Shown here: piece by piece, positions 1 through 14,407 of the stretch
Layout of the letters: each line of letters begins with the position of its first letter
How positions within the stretch are numbered: the first letter of the stretch is position 1
NCBI GenBank assembly: GCA_964006375.1
Contig: OZ023265.1
Coordinates: 168,897,033-168,961,032, forward strand
Origin: Tillus elongatus
Lineage: Eukaryota > Arthropoda > Insecta > Coleoptera > Cleridae
Length of the DNA: 64,000 bases
Reading direction: 5' to 3'
The notes under the pieces: model-generated
The model's input: the letters and a program-made list of their open reading frames with translations, nothing else
Databases searched by the model: none
What the model was told of the DNA's origin: nothing
Made by a program: the position numbers and the translations under genes

Positions 1-3000
1 TGCTACAAGTGTGGTAGGAAAGGACACATAAGTAGGCAGTGCTTACAAACCCAACAGGTGGCTCGCAGAAGACAAGAATATACCAACAGGGAGCGCCATC
101 AGGGAAAACGACCTGACGCCAGTGTAGGTGGGCGACACGTGGCATGCGAGACCCAAGGCCTCAAGGTCAGGGTCTCCACTATCCGACGCTACCGCGAGAG
201 CCTCGTTATACCTGGCAGCATAGACGGAAGACAATGCAGTTTCACCATCGATACTGGTGCTACTAGATCCGTTGTACGTCCAGACATGTTGCCAAACAGG
301 TCGGCACTCACGACCAACAAACAGCCTGTGTTGGAGACGGCAAAAGGAGATAGGATACCTGTGCATGGAGAGGCCACTGTTTTCATTAGGCTGGGCAGTA
401 CTGAGCTACAGGTAAGGGCTGTCGTCGCAGAAATCGTCGACGAATTTATTCTGGGCCTGGATTTAATGGAAGATTTCGATGTCCTGTCAGTAGACTTCCA
501 GAATAAGATCTTGAAAATCGGTAACGAAGAGTTGTATTTATCTCCAACAGCAGGCGAAGCTAATCCCAGGGTGAGACTTATTGTCGACGAGGATACACGG
601 ATTCCTGGTAACAGTGAGAAGATTGTCAGAGCCAGACTAGAGAAGAAACTTGATGGTATGTCTGCTCTCATAGCGGAGCCCCTAAAAGATAGACATGATG
701 GTGCCCTCGTCGCACGATGCTTAGTAGACCCGAAGAGGACAATACCCATAAGAGTGGCTAACGTGCAAACTAACAGGGTCACATTGAAGAAAGGTGAGGT
801 TATCGCCACTTGCGAGCCCATTGACCGAGTGACGTTGTCAAGAAAGGTGACACCCACGGCATTAGACAGAAGACTGCCAGTAGAAATGGTAGAGCGGTTC
901 AAGAATTCTTGGGGCCAATTGAACGACATGGAGATGGAAATGGCCCTGAAGTTCGTATTGGAGGAGGCCGATATTTTCGCTCAAGATAAAATCACAGGTC
1001 GTACGAGTCTAGTGCAACACAGAATTAATACTGGCGACGCCAGACCAATTAGACAGCCGCCGAGAAGACTGCCTTTTGCCAAGCAATCAGAAATCAAGGC
1101 GATGGTTAACGAAATGCTGGAAGATGGTGTGATTGAGGAGTCTAATAGTCCTTGGTCGTCCCCAGTAGTTTTGGTCACCAAGAAAGACGGCACTATGAGA
1201 TTTTGCGTGGACTATAGGAAGCTGAATGATGTCACCAAGAAAGACAGTTATCCCCTGCCCCGGATCGACGACACTTTGAACACTTTGGCCGGATCAAAGT
1301 GGTTCTCTACATTAGACCTGAAAAGTGGCTACTGGCAAGTAGAACTCCATAAAGACGATAAGGAGAAGACTGCTTTTTCAACCGGGAATGGGTTGTACCA
1401 ATTCAAGGTCATGCCATTCGGCTTATGTAATGCTCCTGCCACCTTCGAGCGACTAATGGAGTTAGTGCTGAGAGGACTTACATGGGAAACATGCCTGGTG
1501 TATCTCGACGATGTCATGGTGATTGGAAGGACTTTCGATGAACACCTGTCGAATCTGAAGCAGGTTTTCTCCAGGCTGAGAGGTGCCAATCTGCAACTTA
1601 ATCCCAAGAAATGCGTCCTCTTCCAGAAGAAAGTGAGTTTCCTCGGACATGTCGTTTCTGAGAAAGGGATAGAAACTGATCCAGAGAAAATAAAGGCAGT
1701 AAGAGACTGGCCTGTGCCGAGGAACAAACATGAGGTCAGAAGTTTTCTGGGACTTTGCAGCTACTACCGACGCTTTGTGAAGTACTTCAGCAGCATTGCG
1801 AAACCTCTGCATAGCCTGACTGAAAATAAGGTCGAGTTCATCTGGTCACCAGATTGCCAAGAATCTTTTAGAGAACTCAAACATCGTCTTCTCACTGCTC
1901 CTATACTGGCTTATCCCCAGGACGAAGGACTGTTCATACTGGACACCGATGCTTCCCAGTATGGCATTGGGGCAGTACTCTCGCAGCTCCAAGCCGGAGA
2001 AGAAGTTGTGATAGGCTACTTCAGCAAAACGTTCGGAAAAGCAGAAAGGAATTACTGTGTAACCCGGAAAGAACTGCTGGCAGTTGTAAGATCCATCGAA
2101 CATTTCCACAGCTTCCTGTATGGAAGAACATTCCGCGTGAGGTCGGATCACTCTGCTCTGCAATGGCTTCTGAACTTTAGAAATCCCGAAGGACAGATAG
2201 CCCGATGGATAGAGAAACTGCAGAGCTACGACTTCCGGATTGAACATCGAAAAGGAAGAAGTCACGCCAATGCAGACAGCCTGTCGAGAAGACCATGTTC
2301 AGTGCATGAATGTAAATTTTGCGAGCGACAAGAGAACAAAGAGAACGACAAAGTAACTCATCAGATCAAACAACTGGTGGCAGGACAGGAGAATAACACC
2401 GATCTAGACGTAAATCTTGAATACATCAGAGACGCACAGAAGACAGATCCAGACTTGAAAAATATTAGAGAATGGCTACAAAAGGGGAAAAGACCTGAGT
2501 GGCACGATGTGTCCCGGTTTGGGGCGGAGGTTAAAGGCTACTGGCTACAATGGGACTCATTGTGTCTAAAGAATGACATGATCACTCGAAAATGGGACAC
2601 TGCCGATGGTAGAGACTGTATATACCAGACCGTTGTGCCAAGTGAGTGCATAAGCAGTGTTCTTCAAGAGTTACACAATAGTAGAAGTGGAGGCCACTTT
2701 GGAGTCAACAGGACTCTTGCCAGAGTGAGAGACCGCTTCTATTGGATAAACTGCCGAAGGAGCGTGGAAGAATGGTGCAAAAGATGTGACCAATGTGCTT
2801 CAAAGAAAGGACCAAAGACCCGAACCAGAGGAAAAATGATGCAGTACATCTCAGGTACACCGTGGGAGAGAGTTGCCGTAGACATCGCAGGACCTTTTCC
2901 CATCACGGAGTCTGGGAACAGATACATAATGGTGGCGATGGACTACTTCTCGAAATGGCCTGAAGTTGCGCCGATCCCCAACCAAGAGGCAACGACCGTA

Positions 3001-3762
3001 GCAGAAGCCCTGATGGAAAATGTCATATCACGGCATGGCGTACCCTTGGAGATTCACACCGACCAGGGCCGGAATTTCGAATCAGAGGTCTGGAAGAGCC
3101 TAATGGACTTGCTAGGCATAAAGAAAACGAGAACAACGCCACTCCACCCTCAATCAGACGGCATGGTAGAACGGCATAACAGGACCATCAATCAGTATCT
3201 TGCTATGTTTGTCGACGAGAATCAGAGAACCTGGGACAAGCTGATACCTCTGTTCCTCCTAGCTTACAGAAGCTCTCAGCATGAATCTACCGGCTACACT
3301 CCATCCATGATGTTGACCGGCAGAGAGATGCGGTTACCAATCGACATGACGAGACCACCACCGAACGAGGACATAGCGGACCTAGCTACGTTACCTGAGT
3401 ATGTCGCCGACCTAGAAGGAAAACTGCGCACTATACACAGATGTGTCAGAGACAGGCTCCTCTTAAGCAGTGACCGGATGAAGATGCGCTTGGACCGCAG
3501 AGCAACACCCCATACATTCAAGGAAGGTGATGCAGTGTGGCTGTACCAACCAACAAGGAGAAAGGGCCTCAGTCCCAAACTTCAGAAACCATGGGAAGGG
3601 CCATACTTGGTGACTAAGAAAATTAACGACCTAGTCTACAGAATCCAGCTGTCTCCAAGAACTAAACCCAAAGTTGTTCACATAGAGAGGTTGAGTCCCT
3701 ATCGGGGCAACGAACCCCCAAGTTGGCGGCCGGTAAATACTGTTCGGGACGAACAGTCTTAA
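1..3762 (+). CDS. Ty3/gypsy retrotransposon gag-pol polyprotein, 5' end outside the window
   Basis: Polyprotein of an LTR retrotransposon, open from base 1 in frame 1 to a TAA at 3760; 1253 residues are visible. There is no ATG at the left edge, so the true start lies upstream. Domains in order (residues counted from base 1): CCHC zinc knuckle of gag at 1-14; aspartic protease with DTG at 84-86; reverse transcriptase with YLDD at 501-504; RNase H with its DTDAS region near 648-652; integrase with an HHCC zinc finger, then catalytic D961, D1021 and E1057 (DD35E); and a C-terminal GPY module. Gag and pol share one frame here. No env frame follows, because the 3' LTR starts 13 bases after the stop. 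No internal stop is seen, so this copy is young or recently active. The exact gypsy clade (412/mdg1-like or CsRn1-like) is not decided. Confidence 0.96.
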   Translation, partial: CYKCGRKGHISRQCLQTQQVARRRQEYTNRERHQGKRPDASVGGRHVACETQGLKVRVSTIRRYRESLVIPGSIDGRQCSFTIDTGATRSVVRPDMLPNRSALTTNKQPVLETAKGDRIPVHGEATVFIRLGSTELQVRAVVAEIVDEFILGLDLMEDFDVLSVDFQNKILKIGNEELYLSPTAGEANPRVRLIVDEDTRIPGNSEKIVRARLEKKLDGMSALIAEPLKDRHDGALVARCLVDPKRTIPIRVANVQTNRVTLKKGEVIATCEPIDRVTLSRKVTPTALDRRLPVEMVERFKNSWGQLNDMEMEMALKFVLEEADIFAQDKITGRTSLVQHRINTGDARPIRQPPRRLPFAKQSEIKAMVNEMLEDGVIEESNSPWSSPVVLVTKKDGTMRFCVDYRKLNDVTKKDSYPLPRIDDTLNTLAGSKWFSTLDLKSGYWQVELHKDDKEKTAFSTGNGLYQFKVMPFGLCNAPATFERLMELVLRGLTWETCLVYLDDVMVIGRTFDEHLSNLKQVFSRLRGANLQLNPKKCVLFQKKVSFLGHVVSEKGIETDPEKIKAVRDWPVPRNKHEVRSFLGLCSYYRRFVKYFSSIAKPLHSLTENKVEFIWSPDCQESFRELKHRLLTAPILAYPQDEGLFILDTDASQYGIGAVLSQLQAGEEVVIGYFSKTFGKAERNYCVTRKELLAVVRSIEHFHSFLYGRTFRVRSDHSALQWLLNFRNPEGQIARWIEKLQSYDFRIEHRKGRSHANADSLSRRPCSVHECKFCERQENKENDKVTHQIKQLVAGQENNTDLDVNLEYIRDAQKTDPDLKNIREWLQKGKRPEWHDVSRFGAEVKGYWLQWDSLCLKNDMITRKWDTADGRDCIYQTVVPSECISSVLQELHNSRSGGHFGVNRTLARVRDRFYWINCRRSVEEWCKRCDQCASKKGPKTRTRGKMMQYISGTPWERVAVDIAGPFPITESGNRYIMVAMDYFSKWPEVAPIPNQEATTVAEALMENVISRHGVPLEIHTDQGRNFESEVWKSLMDLLGIKKTRTTPLHPQSDGMVERHNRTINQYLAMFVDENQRTWDKLIPLFLLAYRSSQHESTGYTPSMMLTGREMRLPIDMTRPPPNEDIADLATLPEYVADLEGKLRTIHRCVRDRLLLSSDRMKMRLDRRATPHTFKEGDAVWLYQPTRRKGLSPKLQKPWEGPYLVTKKINDLVYRIQLSPRTKPKVVHIERLSPYRGNEPPSWRPVNTVRDEQS

Positions 3763-3774
3763 GGAGGGGGGCAG
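3761..3774 (+). other. Polypurine tract of the gypsy element
   Basis: AAGGAGGGGGGCAG sits directly before the LTR TG. This is the expected primer site for plus-strand DNA synthesis. It fixes the left edge of the 3' LTR. Confidence 0.85.
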
Positions 3775-3999
3775 TGTTACAAAGCACTTTAATAGACGTA
3801 GGTGCGGTGTTGCCACAGCTCCAGAATTTCCCCAACATCTGGGAATTTTTGCACAATCTGGCAACACCGCCTCCCCACCCCCCCTGGGGGTGCCTGGGGT
3901 GACCCCCCTCAGGCGAAGTCTCAACCCTCTAGGACCAGAAATAACGAAGTTACCAACTTGTACCCCGTCGGAACGGATAACTGAGGTCTGCACATTCCG

Positions 4000-4150
4000 A
4001 ACACCCTGTATATACACCCTGTATACGCAGAGAACCCTTACACCCTGTATACGCAGAGAGATCTTATAGTTCGAGAAACACCTCTTGTGTAATAGGAGTG
4101 GTGACCACATTTGGATCACCTGTATATACATCCCCCTGTATACACACAGG
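4000..4150 (+). promoter_or_regulatory. Repeated CCTGTATA motifs in LTR U3
   Basis: The motif CCTGTATA(T/C)AC occurs five times. Two copies of CACCCTGTATACGCAGAG are spaced 25 bp apart. Tandem short motifs upstream of the TATA box are typical of LTR enhancers; the binding factor is unknown. Confidence 0.45.
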
Positions 4151-4242
4151 ACCGATCTGTATTCACAGAACCTTCTAGTAAAAGAAGGTCCTAGAACGTT
4201 CTGGAATGGAACACTCTAGAAAGGAGGGGAAGGTACGGCGAG

Positions 4243-4285
4243 TATATAAAAGCGAAAGCAAGCCAGCCCGAGTTAGTTCAGTTCA
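4243..4285 (+). promoter_or_regulatory. LTR core promoter: TATA box and initiator
   Basis: TATATAAA at 4243-4250 is followed about 30 bases later by TCAGTTCAGT, which matches the insect initiator TCAGT. The transcript start is probably near 4280. This would mark the U3/R border. Confidence 0.65.
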
Positions 4286-4456
4286 GTAAGATAATGTGGT
4301 AGTGACTTGAAGAAGCAGTGTAAAGTGTTAAGAGAGTAGTGACTGTAGTACCAGATTAGTGACTTTTGTTGAGAGTAGTAATTGTAAGGCCAGTAAATGA
4401 AGTGTTTTGTGAGAGAGACATTCTAGAAATTTTATTGTATCCATATTTAGAGTGTA

Positions 4457-4462
4457 AATAAA
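4457..4462 (+). terminator. LTR polyadenylation signal
   Basis: AATAAA lies 56 bases before the LTR end, a normal place for the R/U5 polyadenylation signal of a gypsy LTR. Confidence 0.7.
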
Positions 4463-4513
4463 GTTGTTTTGTTAAAATTAAAAGTCTCACTTATCCAGAA
4501 CCCGGAGAAAACG

Positions 4514-4518
<5 letters not shown>

Positions 4519-4589
<71 letters not shown>
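4519..4589. repeat. (AT)n array 1, target of the gypsy insertion
   Basis: A pure AT array between the gypsy LTR end and an L block of the AT-carrier family. The gypsy element therefore sits inside the microsatellite of an older AT-carrier copy. Confidence 0.95.
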
Positions 4590-4592
<3 letters not shown>

Positions 4593-4728
4593 ATATAAAA
4601 ATTGAAACTGACACCGGATATGGGTTCTAGGGGTCCTAGTTCGCGCTCATTTGCAAAAAATTTTTGAAAATTCAAGTCGGGATCTCCCCATTAGTGAATT
4701 TTTTCTACGAAAATTCACTAAAAAAATC
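4590..4728 (-). mobile_element. AT-carrier L block and L hairpin (left part outside the window)
   Basis: Conserved block starting with AAATTGAAACTGACACCGG-like sequence and running through CGCGCTCATTTGCAAA to GGGATCTCC. It ends in the hairpin TTAGTGAATTTT / AAAATTCACTAA. Orientation is minus (hairpin at the right). The rest of this copy lies beyond the gypsy insertion. Confidence 0.75.
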
Positions 4729-5276
4729 TGAGCCGGAAGTACAGCGAAAGGTGGTAAAAAAAACGCTGAAACACTCGTAAAGCGGTAGGTTTTTAAAGGA
4801 TAATACCATACAATTTAGGCTGGTTGTCGATGCTGTATTTAAAGACCCGCCACTGTCTGGAGCAGGAGGAACGCAAAGATTGGCACAAGATAAATCATCT
4901 TATTAATAAACCAGGCAGATGACAGCGATGTGACGTGTGTCAACGCACCTGGCTCGTTATTTACACCAATTAGATGGGTTTACGACTTTGTGACATATAT
5001 TACTTTCCCAGGAGCCTTTACCGTTTTCAGATTAATAGTGATGTTTATGCGGTTCATTTATTATTACACAAAACAATAAACGAAACGTTATTTTCTTCAG
5101 ATAATTGCCAGCATTATATAGCTATTTTTTACCCAGAATTTTTATTGCCCTTAGAATAGAGAAATGTAGGCTCTTGATGCAAGTGTTCAACTTGGGCACA
5201 TTGTTTGGGTCCTGCTATTATGATGAATTGAAATATTAAATAAGGAAATTATCGTACGCAATAATAAAGAAATTCT
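4729..5276. other. Unassigned AT-rich sequence
   Basis: No coding region, RNA gene or clear repeat structure was recognised. Reading frames are short and without motifs. Confidence 0.5.
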
Positions 5277-5584
5277 GGACGCAGCAAGTGCGTTATGGTA
5301 GTGAATTTTCATAAAAATCTTTTTAATAACAAATATGTGTGTTTTTTTAAGAAAGCAGGCATCAAATTTGGTTACCAGTATAACCTATATAGTAAAAACA
5401 ATGTGCCATGTTTCATCAAAATAACTTTATTGTGTGAAAATGTACCAAAATTTCCAAAAGTAAACTTAAAATGTTCCCGAAAAAACACGTTTCTTGGTCA
5501 ACCTTATAGGTTAATAGCAAATTGAGCTGTTCAAATATGAAACATTTGACCAAAATTCGCTACCATAACGCACTTGCTGCATCC
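5277..5584. mobile_element. MITE-like unit with inverted R ends
   Basis: 308 bp bounded by inverted copies of GGACGCAGCAAGTGCGTTA and TAACGCACTTGCTGCATCC, about 35 bp each with the adjoining TAGTGAATTTT. Similar units stand at 27069-27380, 35334-35622 and 42154-42461, so it can exist both alone and inside the full AT-carrier. Confidence 0.65.
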
Positions 5585-6373
5585 AGAATTTATTTTCTTA
5601 CAAACATGCATTATATTTCGAAGGAAAATGCAAAAATGCAATAACATAAGGCGTGTTTGATTAAAAAAAGGAAATTTGTATCACCAACGACTTATGGGCC
5701 AGCCTGTGATTGCAGAAATATTATTTTAAGATGTATCTCAAGACACCCTATAATTAATATATACAAATTTTCTTCATATCTTATATAATAACGGATATAT
5801 TGAGCTTTATTAATTTTTTACAAAAATTCGACAAAAATTATATACCATTAAATGATAAACTCTGTAGCTAAGGCTACTGCCAAGCATCAGAGAAAGGGTC
5901 TATTTGAAATGAATTTTCTGCAAATATTTTAGTAAAATGAAGGACAATGACGGTTGAACCTAAGACTTCAGGGTTTGTAAAACATCCTTCTTGAGACATT
6001 TTATTTCTATAGCCCGTATTAAATTTAAGTTATTTGCCTAAATGTTGCGAATTTTGACATTTTAAATCGCCACTTTGACGTTTTGAGGAAAACCCCAATT
6101 TATTTATTTTTAATTGCCCATAACTTTTTTGTCTTTTGACCTACATAGCTAAATTTTGGTACGTACTATAAGGACGTAAACCTGCGTACCAAATTTGGTT
6201 TCCCTTACTTTGTTAATTCCGGAGATATGAATTTTTTTCGAAAGAAAACACAAAATTTTCCGGGAAAACCTGGGCAGATTTTCCTGACTAACGAACTCAT
6301 CCAAGCTATTTGCAAAAGGAATTTTTTCACCAACTTTAATCAAAATCGGCCCATTATTTTTTGAGTTATCGGT

Positions 6374-6376
<3 letters not shown>

Positions 6377-6451
<75 letters not shown>
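6377..6451. repeat. (AT)n array 2, centre of AT-carrier copy A
   Basis: Pure AT between CGGTGTGAT (R block) and ACATAAACATAAA (L block), with no insertion in it. This shows the undisturbed layout of the family. Confidence 0.95.
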
Positions 6452-6455
<4 letters not shown>

Positions 6456-6584
6456 AACATAAAAAAATTGAAACTCACCCCGGATATGTTTTCTGGGGGG
6501 CCTAATTAGCGCTCATTTGAAGAAATTTTTTCAAAATTCTTGGGATCTCCTCATTAGTGAATTTTTTTAAAGAAAATTCACTAA

Positions 6585-6685
6585 AAGTGCTGAAATGATG
6601 TATTAAAGAAACTTGTTTTAAAATTTTCGGCGTTCCTGTCTTATCCAATTTTATTAAATTAACTTGAAAAAAAGAAAAAAAGTCT
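6585..6685. other. Spacer between two AT-carrier copies
   Basis: 101 bp of AT-rich sequence separates copies A and B, which lie head to tail. Nothing recognisable. Confidence 0.4.
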
Positions 6686-7966
<1,281 letters not shown>

Positions 7967-8310
7967 AAAAAGGTATTGATTATAGGACTTTTCAAAACTT
8001 CTTAAAATGAGGGTAAATTGGGATCACCGGTAAAATTTTGATTTATATATATAATATTCTACCTACGGTGCTTCGTACTTTAGAAGTTTCTTACAAATTA
8101 GTCAGCAAATTGCTCAGTAAATTTGCTTATTTTATATCCAGTTAAAATATTTTCGTGCGACGTGGCCACTTCTACAAGAAAGCAGTGCCAATCTCAATAT
8201 TTTGAATCCATCACCTTGTATATTATCTCATTTCTAAAATCCGTATACAATTCCTAACAACTTTCTCAAATAGATTCATATCTCTGTCTCTTTTTGGCTA
8301 ATTTCGCTAA
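7967..8310. other. Unassigned sequence between AT-carrier copies
   Basis: AT-rich; no gene, RNA or repeat structure recognised beyond short A/T runs. Confidence 0.4.
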
Positions 8311-8545
8311 AAAAATTCACTAATGAGGAGATTGCGACTTTTGAATTTTGAAAAAATTTCCTCAAATGAGCGCGAAAACTGATAACTCAAAAGATAATAG
8401 GCCGATTTGGATACAATTTGATCAGTACCTTTCTTTGGCAAGTGGCTTGGATAAGTTCGTTAGGCAAGAAAAATGAACCAGTTTTCCTCAAAAAATTTGG
8501 GTTTGCTTTCAAAACATTTTTGTAAAACCGACAATAACAAAGCTT
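8311..8545 (+). mobile_element. AT-carrier copy C lacking its microsatellite
   Basis: Plus orientation: AATTCACTAATGAGGAGAT hairpin half and L block up to GAGCGCGAA, joined directly to the R block ACTGATAACTCAAAAG. The (AT)n array and its flanks are missing. The R end is not seen, so the copy is truncated. Confidence 0.6.
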
Positions 8546-9045
8546 TTAACTATAAAACTTATCCTACATATCAAACCTCATTTCACTAAAACGTAAAATA
8601 AAAAAATTATTAGAATTTTAATTTAAAAAATGGGTACCACTGGTGACCAGAGAAACGCACAATACCAAAAAATGTTGTGTGCTTAACAAAATCTATTGAA
8701 TATTGACAAAAATTAAGTTTTTTTGGCGCAAAGAGGTCAAGAAATAGCAGGAAGAACATTTAAATTTTTTTAGCTATTCTTGACGTCATAGTCACGATAT
8801 GAAACGTTAAAATTGGTGATTTTTAAACAAAGATTCTGAAACGAATGCAGGTTATGTAGAAGAAATGTGGTGGGAAGTGTGTTTTACACAACTTTAAGTT
8901 TCTGCTTGCCCTTCATTTTACTAAAATATTTACAGAAAATTAATTTTAAATAGTGCCTCCCTCTGACACTTTGGCAGTAGTTACAGACTCCGTGATCTAA
9001 TAGTCTATAATTCTTAGCTAATTTTCGCAGAAATAATTCGATATT
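8546..9045. other. Unassigned sequence
   Basis: No gene recognised. Part of 8880-8950 resembles the body of the AT-carrier (CCTTCATTTTACTAAAATATTT), so this may be an old, decayed copy. Confidence 0.35.
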
Positions 9046-9337
9046 GAGAAGCAAGTGTGTTACGGTATGGAATAAGTCATCAATATGCACTATGAAAGAA
9101 ATACTGACGCAGCAAGTGTTTTATGATAACAAATAGCCTAAGGACTTAAATAAACAACTAAATTTAAAAACACGGACGCAGCCAGTGTGCTATGGGAGCG
9201 AATAATATATGAATATGTATTGTGAAAGAAATAATGTCGCAGTAACTGTCTTATGGTAACAAATAATACATCATATCAATACGTATTATGAAAGAATACC
9301 GATGGACCAAGTACGATATGGTATAATACACACACAT
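9046..9337. repeat. Diverged tandem array of AT-carrier R ends
   Basis: Five diverged units of roughly 60-70 bp, each with a GACGCAGCAAGTGTxTTATGG-like core and a GAATAATA...GTATTATGAAAGAAATA tail, at about 9049, 9103, 9175, 9236 and 9300. They resemble the terminal hairpin of the AT-carrier but have lost most of the stem. Confidence 0.6.
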
Positions 9338-9341
9338 TATA

Positions 9342-9425
<84 letters not shown>
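9338..9425. repeat. (AT)n array 4
   Basis: AT array directly after the tandem R-end units; one G interruption near its start. Confidence 0.95.
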
Positions 9426-9432
<7 letters not shown>

Positions 9433-10185
9433 TTTTCTGACTTGAGAGTGGTTGTTTGTGTAAGTTTGTCCAACCATTTACTTCTAAGTGTGAATAAGTG
9501 AATAATTATTGTTTGGCATAAACGTCAATCCCACTCTCGTTATCATCTTCATATTTCAGTTTTTTTACAGGGTGCTGTGGGAAAAAAACTGGCGAGCGAA
9601 ACAACTACTCTCCTGGTTAATACCACAGCCTCCTTCTTGCTGTTAGAAAAGGACATGACTGTGCATATACAGTATACAGTTTCTTTTTGTGCTTTAATGT
9701 CGGTCTATTTCCGCAACTATGGACAATCACCGACGCCAGAGAGCAGTTTGACCTCGGCATCCTGGAAATATTGCCAAACCTCTGCCTTTTTGTAAGGAAC
9801 GTAGGGATCTTTAACGTGCCCAACAACGCATGCGCACGGGTCCATGGGGGTCAGTGGAACCATGGGAATCGAGCCCAGTACAATTCCGTTCAGAGACATA
9901 AGTTCTTACCCCTGAGCCGACGAGGCTACAAGTATAAAGTTAAAGGAATCAACAAATAAGAATATATTAAATGATAGTTTTTCTTAGTGTTTCTAGCCTA
10001 CAGAAAGTGACCCGATTTACGTGGCTTTTCATTTTTAATTGATAGAAGAAATGGCAGATTCTTTAGACCAACATATTTATATTAACCAGCTGCTTAAATT
10101 TAACACAAATAAGTGTAATCAGGTCGAATGACATGCTTGGGAGAGAGGGTAAGTGGCGTTATGTATTACCAAACTTATTAAAATT
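9426..10185. repeat. Dispersed repeat, related to 52100-52215
   Basis: 9694-9850 shares ACCGACGCCA, CATCCTGGAAA and a TTTAACGTGCC stretch with 52100-52215 in the same order, so both belong to one diverged repeat. 9560-9620 also resembles 26195-26275. No intact frame is seen in either. Confidence 0.45.
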
Positions 10186-10213
10186 CGTTACACACTTGCT
10201 GCATCCCGACTTT
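10186..10213 (+). mobile_element. Solo AT-carrier R end
   Basis: AAAATTCGTTACACACTTGC then TGCATCCCG: the terminal piece of the family in plus orientation, without its other blocks. Confidence 0.5.
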
Positions 10214-10660
10214 TACTATTTCGCGAGATAAATAGAGCAACAACAATAGGCCATTATAACGTCAAGTCACCTTCCCATGAACAGGATAGCCAAGTCAGCA
10301 GGAAGATGGAAGGCAACTTCAAGTAAGCAGATAGGAAAACCTTGGAAACGACGGAGTAGACGGAATACCACACGTGGAGAACAGTGTCAGCCAAACCGAA
10401 AGTCACCTCGGGGGAACAATAGTGCCACGTCTGGGGGATTTGTTATAAATAGACTGCTCGCCTGCGGAGCGTCGTTCATTCTTGTTCTCGAGTTAGACTC
10501 TGCACATCGTGTCATATCACACTTACGTTGATATTCATATTTGTCTTTATTTTTATATTGTAATTTTTGTATTAAGTATTAATTGTGTATTAAATAAATT
10601 GTTTTGAAAATTCAAACGTCTTAACCGTAAAGTTAAGTCGCGTTAGCTATTGAATACAAG
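10214..10660 (+). repeat. Possible solo LTR
   Basis: The stretch has LTR-like order: TTATAAATAG at 10442, a possible initiator TTCATTC near 10473, and AATAAA near 10594 followed by TTGTTTTGAAAATT. This tail resembles the end of the gypsy LTR at 4457 (AATAAAGTTGTTTTGTTAAA). The exact ends and any target duplication were not found, so the call is weak. An 84-codon frame at 10277-10531 runs over it but shows no motif. Confidence 0.35.
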
Positions 10661-11575
10661 GTCACACAATGAAACTGTTTTAGTTATTATTTTCGCTTGC
10701 TAATTTTCTTATGACGTAATCATAAAACATCTAAAATGAAATAGAAGCAAGATTAATTCAAAAATATATTATTAACTAGTGAAATGTTTTGTTTAATCAA
10801 TTTTTAATGGGTCACTAATAATTTTTGGGTGTTTTTACAGTTCATATTAAATTGTTGTCTGGGATGTCGGGAAAGAAGGTAATGTCTTTGGGAAATAGAT
10901 TACGTCGTCTACAAACTGAATTACGTTATACCATAATTGTGCTAAATAACAAATCTCCACTGAATTTATAACATTGAATTAACTTTATTCTAGAAATCTC
11001 AACTATGTGAACATTATCTTTTTCAATTTCTTTCCGCAAACCAGGTCAGTTGAGTTAGTCTGCTCAAGTTACGTACCATTGCAAACTCGAAGTCGTATTT
11101 TAGTTCTATTGCAAGCAGAATGTGTATTTTTCTTTCTATGAGTGAAATATTACGGAATTTTATAGCCCGCCATTCAGTTTTATATATATTGTTACAAAAA
11201 CGGTGTGCTCTAAATAAATACGTCGGATTTAAACCGATGACGGTACAAAAAGCCAGGGATTTCATTCGACTTTTCTTATCTGATGTCGTAAATTTTCAGC
11301 GGTTCTTGCGAGTTTCTTTATAATCCTTTGAGGCATCTGGATTTTCCTGTATTGACTCCACAGACTTGATGAAAGAAATACAGCAGTCTTTTTGCGACTC
11401 CGGCAATTGATTTGTAATGAATAAAGTTTTCTAGTTTATTTTTAATGCTTAATTAGCATTCATTAGTTGAAATAAGTTAGTTTATGATTATAGTGTAATC
11501 AAAGATCTACTATAAATGAGGAAAGAGATCAAATTTTGTGAAGACTATTCCGGAGCATTAACCACTTTTATTATT
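10661..11575. other. Unassigned intron-like sequence
   Basis: AT-rich; short frames without motifs. Nothing recognisable. Confidence 0.4.

Positions 11576-14333
<2,758 letters not shown>

Positions 14334-14405
<72 letters not shown>
14334..14405. repeat. (AT)n array 6
   Basis: Pure AT directly right of repeat X copy 1; together with array 5 it is the split target. Confidence 0.95.

Positions 14406-14407
<2 letters not shown>

Larger units (their letters stand above)
3775..4518 (+). repeat. 3' LTR of the gypsy element
   Basis: A 744-bp LTR starting TGTTAC after the polypurine tract and ending GCAACA, so its tips form a short inverted repeat. It holds a TATA box, an initiator-like TCAGT and AATAAA. 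It ends exactly where an (AT)n array begins. This fits insertion into an ATAT target, a site preference known for several insect gypsy elements such as 17.6 and 297. The 5' LTR is outside the window. Confidence 0.9.
5277..6584 (-). mobile_element. AT-carrier (DINE-1/HINE-like), nearly full-length copy A
   Basis: 1308 bp in minus orientation. It starts with the R-end hairpin GGACGCAGCAAGTGCGT, then a body with a conserved R block (ACCAAATTTGGT to CGGTGTGAT), an (AT)n array at 6377-6451, the L block and the L hairpin at 6554-6584. The body is about 85-90% alike by eye in copies at 6686 and 27069. No transposase is coded, so it must be mobilised in trans. An inverted copy of the R end at 5552-5584 splits off a 308-bp MITE-like unit. 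Confidence 0.72.

Noticed and set aside
189..929. Long minus-strand frames opposite the gypsy pol (189-929, 1329-1727, 1462-1812, 1846-2265)
   Set aside because: Shadows of the true plus-strand polyprotein.
3631..4131. 166-codon minus-strand frame over the LTR
   Set aside because: It spans the pol end and LTR U3; no motif, and LTR function explains the sequence.
4487..4675. Frames made mostly of repeated Ile-Tyr (here and at 7559, 14200, 28343, 42609, 43232, 44507, 47831, 56760, 57117 and others)
   Set aside because: They are translations of (AT)n arrays; no start context, no homology, and they occur on both strands alike.
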